Shown here in pieces: positions 18,462 to 26,321 of a DNA stretch of 64,000 nt (position 1 is its first letter; each line of letters starts with the position of its first letter). The translations under genes and the position numbers were made by a program. The notes beneath the pieces were generated by a model. The model had not been told where the DNA came from. It searched no databases and saw nothing but the letters and a program-made list of their open reading frames with translations. Origin of the DNA: a bacterium. GTDB taxonomy: Bacteria > Sumerlaeota > Sumerlaeia > SLMS01 > JAHLLQ01. The DNA lies in the NCBI GenBank assembly GCA_020444065.1, contig JAHLLQ010000001.1, forward strand, positions 620,001 to 684,000, read 5' to 3'.

Positions 18462-20744
18462 ATGTCAGTTCCCGAGAACAAAGCTCTCATTCACCGTTAC
18501 CTGAAGCAGCCCACTGAACTTCCCACCGGCTTGCGTCGTTTGGTCGAGGCCGAGTGGGATGGCGAGCCAGTCCAGCTCTATGCCCTGACGGACTTGGATG
18601 ATTCCATGCGCCTGGCCCGCCGGTGGTTGGTCCTGGGGCCGAGCCGCGTTGCGCTCGTCGAAGAGCGCCCCGACGGCACGCCCGGCACCATCAATTCGGT
18701 CCGTCGCGATGCCGTGCGCGAGATCCGCGAGACGCCGGGCCTGAGCGCTACGACGTTGGCGTTCCTGGCCGGCAAGGAAGACGCGCCTCTGCTGACGATC
18801 CGGTTCACCCATCGCCAGCGCCGGGCGGTGGAGAACATCCGCTACATCCTCGATCAGCAGATCGAGGGTTACGCGGTAGAATCGCCCGCCGATGCGGATG
18901 CACTGTACGCGGACTCCGTTTCGCAGGCCGTGAACGACGCGCAGGCCGCGTTCGCAGCGAACAAGCTCGCGGTCGTGTGGCGCCTCGTCAGCTACCTCGG
19001 CCCTTACAGGGGCCGATTGATTGCAGGCATGATCGCCGCCGCGTTGATGACGCTGACGAGCCTGCTGCCTCCTCTTGTGACGGGGCGACTGATCGACAAG
19101 ATCCTCTCGCCGTACGAGGCCGGAACGCTCGCGTTCCACGATGCATGGCCGATGTTGTGGCCGCTGGTCGTCATGCTGGCCGTGGCGTACCTGGTGATGG
19201 AACTGTTCGCCTGGGTCCGTCTGCGCACGATGTCGGTGCTCGGCGAGTTGGTCGCCCAGGACTTGCGCGACGAGTTGTACGGTCACTTGCAGACGCTGAG
19301 CATGTCGTACTTCAGCCGCAAGCAGACGGGCTCGATCATCAGTCGCGTCAGCAGCGACACCGACCGCTTGTGGGACTTCATCGCGTTCGGCGTGGTGGAG
19401 GTTTCGCTCTCGGTGATCAAGCTGACGGCGCTCGGCGCGGTTCTGCTCTGGCTGGACGTGCCGCTTGGCCTGGTGATGATTCTGCCGGTGCCGGTGCTGT
19501 TGTGGTCGATCTTCCGGCATGGCCAGACGATGCAGCGCTTCTTCCTGCGCGCCTGGCGCAAGTGGTCGGACCTGACCGACGTGCTAAGCGACACGATCCC
19601 CGGCATGCGGGTGGTCAAGGCCTTCAACCAGGAGGACCGCGAAACGCGGCGCTTCAACCACCGCAACCAGGTCGTGGTGAGCGAATTCAACAGCATTCAC
19701 CAGGTCTGGACGGTCTTCTGGCCGAAGCTGTTGCTCTGCGTGCACGCGTTGGTCCTGACAGTGTGGATGTTGTCACTCCCCCGCCTGATGGGATTCGGCG
19801 GCGCACCGCTCACCGTGGGAACGTTCGTTTCGTTCCTGCTGTACACGACGATGTTCTTCCAGCCGATTGAGGTGATCGGACAAATGGCCCGCATGTTGAA
19901 CCGCGCGACCAGCTCGGCCCACCGAATCTTCGAAGTGCTGGATACGGAACCCCAGATCACCGACGTCGACGGCGCGGTGAAGCTGGAACCGGTGGAAGGC
20001 CAGGTGACGTTCGACAACGTGTCGTTCGCCTACGACGGAGTCCGCCAGACGATCAAGGGCATCACCTTCGACGTGAAGCCCGGCGAAATGATCGGCCTGG
20101 TCGGCCCCAGTGGCGCCGGCAAGACGACGATCACGAACCTGATCGCGCGCTTCTATGAAGCGACCGGCGGAGAGATCCGCATCGACGGCGTGAACTTGAA
20201 GCAGCTCGACACCGGGCACTATCGCCAGCAGGTCGGCATGGTGCTCCAGGACCCCTACCTGTTCCACGGCAGCATTGTGGAGAACATCCGGTACGCGCGA
20301 CCCGATGCGCGGCCGGAGGAAGTGATCGAAGCAGCGAAGGCGGCGAACGCGCACGACTTCATCTGCAAACTGGCCCACGGATACGATACGATCGTGGGTG
20401 AACGAGGACAGACTCTGTCGGGTGGCGAGCGCCAGCGTGTCTCCATCGCCCGAGCGATTCTGGCCAATCCGCGGATCCTGATTCTGGACGAAGCGACCTC
20501 GAGCGTGGATACGGAGACTGAAAGCAAAATCCAGGAAGCGCTCGATCGCCTGGTGGCCGGCCGCACGGTGTTCGCCATCGCGCACCGCCTCTCCACCCTG
20601 GCCGCGGCGGACCGCCTCTTCGTGATCGAAGACGGCCGCCTGGTCGAGGAAGGAACCCACGGCGAGTTGCTCGAAAAGGAGGATGGAGTGTACCGCAAAC
20701 TCCATCGTCTGCAGCAGGAACTGCACGAAGCCTATGCAGTGTAA
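18462..20744 (+). CDS. ABC transporter, fused permease and ATPase, DUF1854-associated type
   Basis: This 760-aa protein is a half-transporter exporter. Residues about 1-140 form an N-terminal soluble domain with strands resembling a PH-like fold. An ABC transmembrane domain with six helices follows (about 170-450). The nucleotide-binding domain has Walker A GPSGAGKTT near 548, signature LSGGERQRVS near 653, Walker B ILILDEATS and the H-loop AHRLS. The next gene encodes a DUF1854 protein, and such pairs are annotated elsewhere as cyanophycin-metabolism-associated (from memory). No cyanophycin genes are in the window. The substrate is unknown; a peptide is possible given the small ORF upstream. 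Confidence 0.9.
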   Translation: MSVPENKALIHRYLKQPTELPTGLRRLVEAEWDGEPVQLYALTDLDDSMRLARRWLVLGPSRVALVEERPDGTPGTINSVRRDAVREIRETPGLSATTLAFLAGKEDAPLLTIRFTHRQRRAVENIRYILDQQIEGYAVESPADADALYADSVSQAVNDAQAAFAANKLAVVWRLVSYLGPYRGRLIAGMIAAALMTLTSLLPPLVTGRLIDKILSPYEAGTLAFHDAWPMLWPLVVMLAVAYLVMELFAWVRLRTMSVLGELVAQDLRDELYGHLQTLSMSYFSRKQTGSIISRVSSDTDRLWDFIAFGVVEVSLSVIKLTALGAVLLWLDVPLGLVMILPVPVLLWSIFRHGQTMQRFFLRAWRKWSDLTDVLSDTIPGMRVVKAFNQEDRETRRFNHRNQVVVSEFNSIHQVWTVFWPKLLLCVHALVLTVWMLSLPRLMGFGGAPLTVGTFVSFLLYTTMFFQPIEVIGQMARMLNRATSSAHRIFEVLDTEPQITDVDGAVKLEPVEGQVTFDNVSFAYDGVRQTIKGITFDVKPGEMIGLVGPSGAGKTTITNLIARFYEATGGEIRIDGVNLKQLDTGHYRQQVGMVLQDPYLFHGSIVENIRYARPDARPEEVIEAAKAANAHDFICKLAHGYDTIVGERGQTLSGGERQRVSIARAILANPRILILDEATSSVDTETESKIQEALDRLVAGRTVFAIAHRLSTLAAADRLFVIEDGRLVEEGTHGELLEKEDGVYRKLHRLQQELHEAYAV

Positions 20745-20746
20745 TC

Positions 20747-20803
20747 CCATCGTGCTCGTGCTCGGGACCTCGGCCGCATCGAGACCGAGTACGAGTACGA
20801 TGG
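20747..20803. repeat. 19-bp inverted repeat built of TACGAG/GCTCGT hexamers
   Basis: Arms CCATCGTGCTCGTGCTCGG (20747-20765) and CCGAGTACGAGTACGATGG (20785-20803) pair over all 19 positions, with two G-T wobbles and a 19-base loop. It begins two bases after the transporter stop and ends 43 bases before the DUF1854 start. There is no T-tract, so it is more likely an mRNA-stabilising or REP-like intergenic hairpin than a terminator. The wobbles lie at the repeated hexamer junctions. Confidence 0.7.
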
Positions 20804-20846
20804 AAAGCATCGACTGACAGACCGATCGAATACCAAGGAGCAAGTC

Positions 20847-21350
20847 ATGAATATCAAGCATCCCACTCCCGCCGCGGTGACGGAACCGGAGGAGATCGTT
20901 GCGCTACATCGTGCCGACAACGGCCAGTTGATGCTGCAACGCCAGGGGCAGGCGGTTCCGGTGACGGTCAGCCGGTGCTTTCCGTGGTCCGAGCCAACGC
21001 GCTTCATTTCGTTGCGCGATGGCGACGACAAGGAAATCGCGTTGGTCGAAGACCTTGCCGAGTTGGACGATGAGTCGCGCGGCGTCCTCGAGCTGGCGCT
21101 CGCGGAAATCGGATTCCTCTTCGAGGTGGAAGGCATCGAATCCATCGAGGAAGAATTCGAAATCCGCACGTGGCACGTTCACACGAAGCAAGGCGAACGC
21201 ACGTTCCAGACGGCGCGCGATCATTGGCCGCTGCAGGCACCGGGCGGAGGACTGATCATCCGCGACGTTGCCGGCGACATGTTCTACATCGCCCAACCGG
21301 ATGCCCTGGATGAGCGAAGCCGTCAGATCCTGTGGGCGTTTGTGGACTAA
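20847..21350 (+). CDS. DUF1854 family protein, partner of the ABC transporter
   Basis: This 167-aa soluble protein carries family features: a central VSRCFPWSEPTRFISLRD segment, a negatively charged helix, and C-terminal GLIIRDVAGDMFYI and LDERSRQILWAFVD. AAGGAG lies six bases before the ATG. DUF1854 proteins are repeatedly found beside this type of ABC exporter, so a role in its function or regulation is likely; the biochemistry is unknown. A terminator follows at 21376. Confidence 0.85.
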   Translation: MNIKHPTPAAVTEPEEIVALHRADNGQLMLQRQGQAVPVTVSRCFPWSEPTRFISLRDGDDKEIALVEDLAELDDESRGVLELALAEIGFLFEVEGIESIEEEFEIRTWHVHTKQGERTFQTARDHWPLQAPGGGLIIRDVAGDMFYIAQPDALDERSRQILWAFVD

Positions 21351-21375
21351 TCGAAGTTGGAAACGACCGGACAAC

Positions 21376-21401
21376 AAGGGCGCCTCGCAAGGGGCGCCCT
21401 T
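21376..21401. terminator. Bidirectional terminator between DUF1854 and radical SAM genes
   Basis: Arms AAGGGCGCC (21376-21384) and GGCGCCCTT (21393-21401) form a 9-bp stem. On the - strand it is followed by TTGTTGT; on the + strand by a short TCTC. It lies between two convergent genes, so it probably serves both. Confidence 0.65.
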
Positions 21402-21402
21402 C

Positions 21403-22959
21403 TCAATGCAAGAGCTCCAGGCCTGCAATTGCCAGTCCTAACTCTCGGCCATCGCCTTCGGGGCAGTGGCTGTTCTCCATCTCGAGTCGCAGAGTGAGGG
21501 GCCCGCTTGTGCCTTGAGGGATTGGGAAATGCAAGACGTTGCACGTGTTATCGAAGGGCTCGATTTGGTCGCCATCGAGCGTCGCCATGCCGGGATTGGT
21601 TTCCGGAACCGGCACGCGCGGAATGATTCGGATGCGTAGGAACCTGGCGGCAGTGGGATGCGGGATCGTGAACGTGCCACGCCGTGTCATCCAGATGTGA
21701 CTCGGAGCGCCGGACTTGTTGCGCTCGATTTTGTGAAAACCCTCCGCGAAATCGATGTTCGGGTCGTCGAGCGCCAACGCCTCGGCGCGGAATTTCTCGA
21801 AGAACTGTGTGTACTGCCTTTCGTTGCCACCATTGATTCCGGTGGGCAGCCCGCAGTTGCGGCAGACGTCTGATGGATTCCAACTGTGAACCGTCCGGCG
21901 AAGATTTCGGTACGGCGCGCCGTTCCAGATTTCAGCCCACGATTGCGTGCCCATGTTTCCCAGTCTCTCCTGCATGATGCAGCAGGGGAACACGGTCCCG
22001 TCGGAGGCGAAGTAGCTGTCCTTCCATGGCATGTTGCAGTGCGTGACCGCCGCCTTTCGATCTTCCTGGTGAACACCCTGCACGAACCGTTTCCGCGTCC
22101 GTTCAACGCCGTGCTTCCGAACGTAGTGATAACCGAGGCGAACCCGGCGAACCCATCGACGCGCCGATCCACCCAGGCCAGTCTCGCCGGAATCTATAAT
22201 GACATCCGTGAAGGATTTGGGGATCAGCAATTCGACATTCAGCCTGGCAGCGAGCGGTATTGCCTCCATAAAGGCGCGCGACAATTCCGCGGGGTGATGG
22301 AACGGCGACTGGTTTTCCATCAGTTCGAGATCTTCTTCGCTGCCAAGTGGCAGGACGAGGATCTGGGACGCCCCGTATCGGTGAGCAAGTCGAACAAGCT
22401 CCAGCAGATCGCCGAGATTCTGGTGCATGGCGACGAAGTTGAATCGCAGACGAAAGCGGGCCGCATCGCCGGCCTTTTCTCGGCATTGCTTCAGCATCTC
22501 GAGCGTCTTGATGATGCCTTCCCATCGCACGTAAGGCCGCACAAACTCGAACGTCTCCTTCGTTGCACCGTCGATGGACAGAACCAACGTTACGTCATTG
22601 CGAACAACCTTGTCGGCCAACTCTTCCTTGCGAAGCAAAATGCCGTTCGTCGTCGTGAGGATGTGAATGCCGCGCTCCACACACGCGTCAAACATCCGCA
22701 TGAAGTTCTTTGCCATGAACGGTTCGCCGTAACCGATCAGTTCCGCGGAGTTGACGTGATCGAGAACATCCGCCTCGATGCGCTCGTAGAGTCCGAGTTC
22801 CATGTCCTCGCCGAACTGACTTGCCCAATGGCCGCAATGCGTACACCGCGTGTTGCACCGATTTGTCGGCTCGATCCAGATATGAGAAGGCTGCCAATCT
22901 GCAACTTCTGGCAGATCGTAAACTGACGAAGTTTCTGGGAAATTCCCATCCAGCGTCAC
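21403..22959 (-). CDS. Radical SAM/SPASM protein with C-terminal beta-domain
   Basis: This protein of about 518 aa has the radical SAM motif CNTRCTHC near residue 35 and a SPASM region with CNMPW, FPCC and DVCRNCG cysteines (residues about 305-380), so it should bind auxiliary Fe-S clusters. The last 120 residues form a beta-rich domain ending GRELGLAIAGLELLH. This RxLG pattern is known as an accessory domain in glycosyltransferase and cell-surface proteins, and a similar one is inserted in the glycosyltransferase at 60140. GTG 22959 was preferred because AGAGG lies seven bases upstream; TTG 22965 is possible. Substrate is unknown; either peptide or surface-polymer modification would fit. Confidence 0.85.
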   Translation of the reverse strand: MTLDGNFPETSSVYDLPEVADWQPSHIWIEPTNRCNTRCTHCGHWASQFGEDMELGLYERIEADVLDHVNSAELIGYGEPFMAKNFMRMFDACVERGIHILTTTNGILLRKEELADKVVRNDVTLVLSIDGATKETFEFVRPYVRWEGIIKTLEMLKQCREKAGDAARFRLRFNFVAMHQNLGDLLELVRLAHRYGASQILVLPLGSEEDLELMENQSPFHHPAELSRAFMEAIPLAARLNVELLIPKSFTDVIIDSGETGLGGSARRWVRRVRLGYHYVRKHGVERTRKRFVQGVHQEDRKAAVTHCNMPWKDSYFASDGTVFPCCIMQERLGNMGTQSWAEIWNGAPYRNLRRTVHSWNPSDVCRNCGLPTGINGGNERQYTQFFEKFRAEALALDDPNIDFAEGFHKIERNKSGAPSHIWMTRRGTFTIPHPTAARFLRIRIIPRVPVPETNPGMATLDGDQIEPFDNTCNVLHFPIPQGTSGPLTLRLEMENSHCPEGDGRELGLAIAGLELLH

Positions 22960-23062
22960 GGGCAAGCCTCTGGGCGTGCGATGGCCAAGACACTATGAAC
23001 CCCACCGCCCTCTCGCAAGGCGAATGGGAGACACCGATCGGGTGTAACGGGAGAGCCCTCCC

Positions 23063-25135
23063 CTACCGCACCAGGAAAACCTCAATCGACGGCGGGGGCG
23101 GTGCGCCGGGGGAAACGAGCGCGAAGACTCCGAGGTCGGTGACCGTTGCCGTGGCCGTTCCGGTCGTAATCGTCGTGTCGAGCATCGTCCAAGGACCACT
23201 CGTTCCCGGCGACTGGTGGAGGCTCCATGTTGAAGGATCGCCTTCAAGGAGTTCCACTTCGCTGGGAACCCAGTGGAATGTCACATCGGCGGAGCCGAAG
23301 CCTGTGCGATCGGAATCGAGAATCCAATAAGATGTCGCGACCTGATCGAGGGGATCGAGTCCCGAAAGCGACGTGTTCGAGTAGACAATCTCTGCGGTTA
23401 CGGAAGAGGAACTGTCGAAGCCGCTTGTCCGGAAACTGATATCCTCGAAATCGACGATGGCGCGAACGGTCGGGCCGAAGTCGATCGGCGGGATCGAATC
23501 GCCTGAGCCGCCGGAAGCTGCAAACGCGGTGGCGGAACTGGACGTGACCGATGGAGAACGTTTGCCGTACAGAACATAGACGGAGTTTGTTTCTCCGCGA
23601 TAGGCAGCCAGGTCGCCAATGCCGTCGGCGTTGATGTCGCCGATCGGGAAAGGAGAGCCGAAGCGCTCGCCCTGCTCAACCCCGCGGAAGAGAAAGCCGT
23701 TATTGCCATCGATGGCGCCAAGCGTCGAGGAACTGACCGAGAGACCCGGTGCACCGTAGATCGTGTAGATCTTCCCCGAATCGAGCCGTACGTCATCTGC
23801 ACCGCCGGCCACGGCAAAAAGATCGGCGATTCCGTCGCCATTCAAATCGAGTGGGTCCCGTCCGTAGAATGCGAAGCGATGTTGGAATCCCTGGCCGATA
23901 ACCGCGTTGTTGTAAGAGAGCGCAAACCCGGGTCCGATTCCTCCCGGCCCGGAGGGGATCACCCAACCGGCACCCACCCCGGTGTTTCCATCGGGAGTAT
24001 CGTAGTTGGAATTGCTGATGGAAAGCTCCGGATAGCCGTCCGCATTCAAGTCCCCGGCGCTGAAGAACTGTGGCGCATTGGAGAAACTGGCGAAATTCGT
24101 TTCGACCCCGAGAATAACCGATCCCAGCGACCCGTCGCCGCCGTTCTCCGAGTAATACGTCGACAGGTCCACTGATTGCGGCCACGCACGACGACCGTGT
24201 ACGACAAAGAACTCGCCGCGGTTGCTCATCGCATCGCCTGGACCTGCGCCTGCTCCGTTCAGAATCAGCAGGTCATTAACTCCGTCGCCATTCACATCCT
24301 TCGCAGGACGAAGATCGCGGCCTGTGTAATCGCTCCCCGGGCCAACCAGCACGGTGCCGTTCGATCCGTTGATACCATTCAAGTCGAAGCCCGGACCAAA
24401 GTTGGTCCGGCTACCGAAGATCACATAGATTTCGCCGGAGTTCGCCCGCACACCGGTGAAGCTGTCGCCCCACGAACCCATGATCAAATCGTCGAGACCA
24501 TCGCCATTGATGTCTTCGAGAACGACGTCGAGCCCGAGGCGTTTGTCCGCCTGCCGCCCAATGACGATGAAGCCGCGATCACCCGAGTTCCCATTCAGCG
24601 AGGACAGGTAGTCGACGGTGGTGGAGGGAATGCCGCCGGGCTTCCCGAAGATCAGATAGCAAATGCCGTCGAAGTTCGCCTGGCCGTTGTTGGAGGAGTC
24701 GAAGGTCTGCTCACCGATCGCGAGATCAGCCAGGCCATCGCCATTGAAATCGCCACCCGCGATGTCGCGTCCAAAGCTCGAGTAAGAGCTGACCGTGTTG
24801 TAGATGACGAAACCATCCGATGGCGACATACTGGCCGGGTTGATGGTCGACGAGAGACCTGGGTACTTGCCGTAAACGACCACCACCTCGCCGGCACGGC
24901 TGACGTTATTCGCGATGCCCTCTCCATTGGGGCTGCCCAGAGCGATATCGCTGATCCCGTCGCCATTGAAATCGCCCAAAGGCACGGTCGGGTAGCCGAA
25001 CTCATAATCAGTACCGCCTGGAATGATGACGCCGTCGCTACTCGAAAACTGGTCAATGTTGATGGCCGCGGGAAACTGTGCCCCCGCAAAAGCGGCGAGC
25101 GATATCAAAATGGGAACTATGAGCACACGTTTCAT
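23063..25135 (-). CDS. Secreted FG-GAP/integrin-alpha-like beta-propeller protein
   Basis: This 690-aa protein has a signal peptide (MKRVLIVPILISLAAFAGAQ). Seven or more FG-GAP repeats follow, each with a calcium-binding DxNxDGxxD loop, such as DFNGDGISDI, DINGDGLDDL and DLNGDGIADL. They fold into an integrin-alpha-like propeller. The last 150 residues are beta-rich without repeats and end PPPPSIEVFLVR. Role is extracellular or surface binding by family analogy; no enzyme motif is visible. It is one of several large secreted proteins in this window, all transcribed alone. An imperfect inverted repeat (ATTCTGGA/TCCAGAAT) lies just upstream. Confidence 0.85.
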   Translation of the reverse strand: MKRVLIVPILISLAAFAGAQFPAAINIDQFSSSDGVIIPGGTDYEFGYPTVPLGDFNGDGISDIALGSPNGEGIANNVSRAGEVVVVYGKYPGLSSTINPASMSPSDGFVIYNTVSSYSSFGRDIAGGDFNGDGLADLAIGEQTFDSSNNGQANFDGICYLIFGKPGGIPSTTVDYLSSLNGNSGDRGFIVIGRQADKRLGLDVVLEDINGDGLDDLIMGSWGDSFTGVRANSGEIYVIFGSRTNFGPGFDLNGINGSNGTVLVGPGSDYTGRDLRPAKDVNGDGVNDLLILNGAGAGPGDAMSNRGEFFVVHGRRAWPQSVDLSTYYSENGGDGSLGSVILGVETNFASFSNAPQFFSAGDLNADGYPELSISNSNYDTPDGNTGVGAGWVIPSGPGGIGPGFALSYNNAVIGQGFQHRFAFYGRDPLDLNGDGIADLFAVAGGADDVRLDSGKIYTIYGAPGLSVSSSTLGAIDGNNGFLFRGVEQGERFGSPFPIGDINADGIGDLAAYRGETNSVYVLYGKRSPSVTSSSATAFAASGGSGDSIPPIDFGPTVRAIVDFEDISFRTSGFDSSSSVTAEIVYSNTSLSGLDPLDQVATSYWILDSDRTGFGSADVTFHWVPSEVELLEGDPSTWSLHQSPGTSGPWTMLDTTITTGTATATVTDLGVFALVSPGAPPPPSIEVFLVR

Positions 25136-25368
25136 AATAAAACCTGCTATTCTGGATTGTGGATAATGAATTCCAGAGTCCAGAATTCCAAGTCAAGTCC
25201 ATTCCGGGAGCGGCATGGATGGTTTCGGTGACTTGAAGAGAAATGTGGCGAATTCAAACCCAAATCGGGTGTTTCCCGGACAGTGCCACCCCTTTCTGCT
25301 CGCAGACATCCGCATTTGCAGCATACATTGTTGTGATTGATTCAGCTTCCTGGGGGGAGGCTCTGACC

Positions 25369-26109
25369 GTGTTCGAAAGAAGCAAACGAGAGCTCGGAGT
25401 CATCGCGGGATTGATTCTGGGCGCCTTGTTCATTGGCTCTCTGACGGTTCTTGTGGCGCAGAGGCATCAGCGAAACACTGCGTTCGAGAAGCTCAACGCA
25501 GACTTTCGCCTGATCGATGAGGCCATCTTCAGTCGTTTTGTTGACTGGTCTTGCGGACCTCCCCCTGATTCCTACTCGTCGGATCCCAAACTCACCGCGC
25601 GGGGTTTCGTGACATTCGGGGGCCAGCCAGATGTGCCGAGGAGAAATGGAAGCGCACCGCCCTCCATCACAACGCCGATCGTCTATTTGAAGGAGATTCC
25701 TTCGGACCCGTTTTATCTAGTTCGCCCGTATTCGTACATCCATCCACCAACCGGCGAACACCCGAGCTTCGGACTGGTGATTTCTGCCGGTCCGGACGGC
25801 GATTTCGATTTGGATCAGATCTCAACTCGAAAGCAATTGGGCAAGATCCTAAAGGGTTACTGGTATTTCGTGGATCCGGAACTCCGCGGGCAAGTGCATA
25901 CGCTCCTTGCCCCGGAATCGTACGATCCAACAAACGGAGCAACGAGTTCGGGAGATATCTTGCGATTCTATGCCGCTTCGGAGCCAGTGTATGGCTATGG
26001 AATTCAATATTCTGAAATCGGCCGACCGACCGACGGTTTTACGACCCAAGGAACCACAAAGAAACCCGGCCGGCTTGATTGGATCACGGATTCCCTGCCC
26101 GGCCGGTAG
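25369..26109 (+). CDS. Pseudopilin-like single-pass membrane protein, paralogue of 34234-35454
   Basis: This protein of about 246 aa has one N-terminal TM segment (residues about 9-30), then a helix and a beta-rich outer domain. Motifs SAGPDGDFDLDQ (about 139-150) and YDPTNGATSSGD (about 185-196) are shared almost exactly with the protein encoded at 34234-35454. The first resembles the S-x-GPDG loop of type II secretion pseudopilins, but the usual GFTLIE cleavage motif is absent. GTG 25369 was chosen because GGAGG lies eight bases upstream and the TM follows directly. The pilB-pilC machine of this window may assemble it; that is inference. Confidence 0.6.
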   Translation: MFERSKRELGVIAGLILGALFIGSLTVLVAQRHQRNTAFEKLNADFRLIDEAIFSRFVDWSCGPPPDSYSSDPKLTARGFVTFGGQPDVPRRNGSAPPSITTPIVYLKEIPSDPFYLVRPYSYIHPPTGEHPSFGLVISAGPDGDFDLDQISTRKQLGKILKGYWYFVDPELRGQVHTLLAPESYDPTNGATSSGDILRFYAASEPVYGYGIQYSEIGRPTDGFTTQGTTKKPGRLDWITDSLPGR

Positions 26110-26321
26110 GACTCAGTAGATACCCCCCACCCGCTCTGCTTATCTGATTTCTTCTGCCGAACGGAACAAGCAGAGCCCGCCCACATCACGGCCGCGGCCC
26201 TTGAAAATACGGATTGCTTTTTTCTAACGACCTGACAGGCTTTGCAGGATGTTGTGGCCCATTTATCTTCCATGCAGAGCTATCTCCCTTGATCACCTTT
26301 CCGACTCAATCTCGTCCGAAG

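Noticed and set aside
18465-19520. A 351-aa open frame on the - strand inside the ABC transporter gene
   Set aside because: It is His/Arg/Gln-rich with no family match and exactly opposes a clear transporter gene; it is a GC-rich shadow frame.
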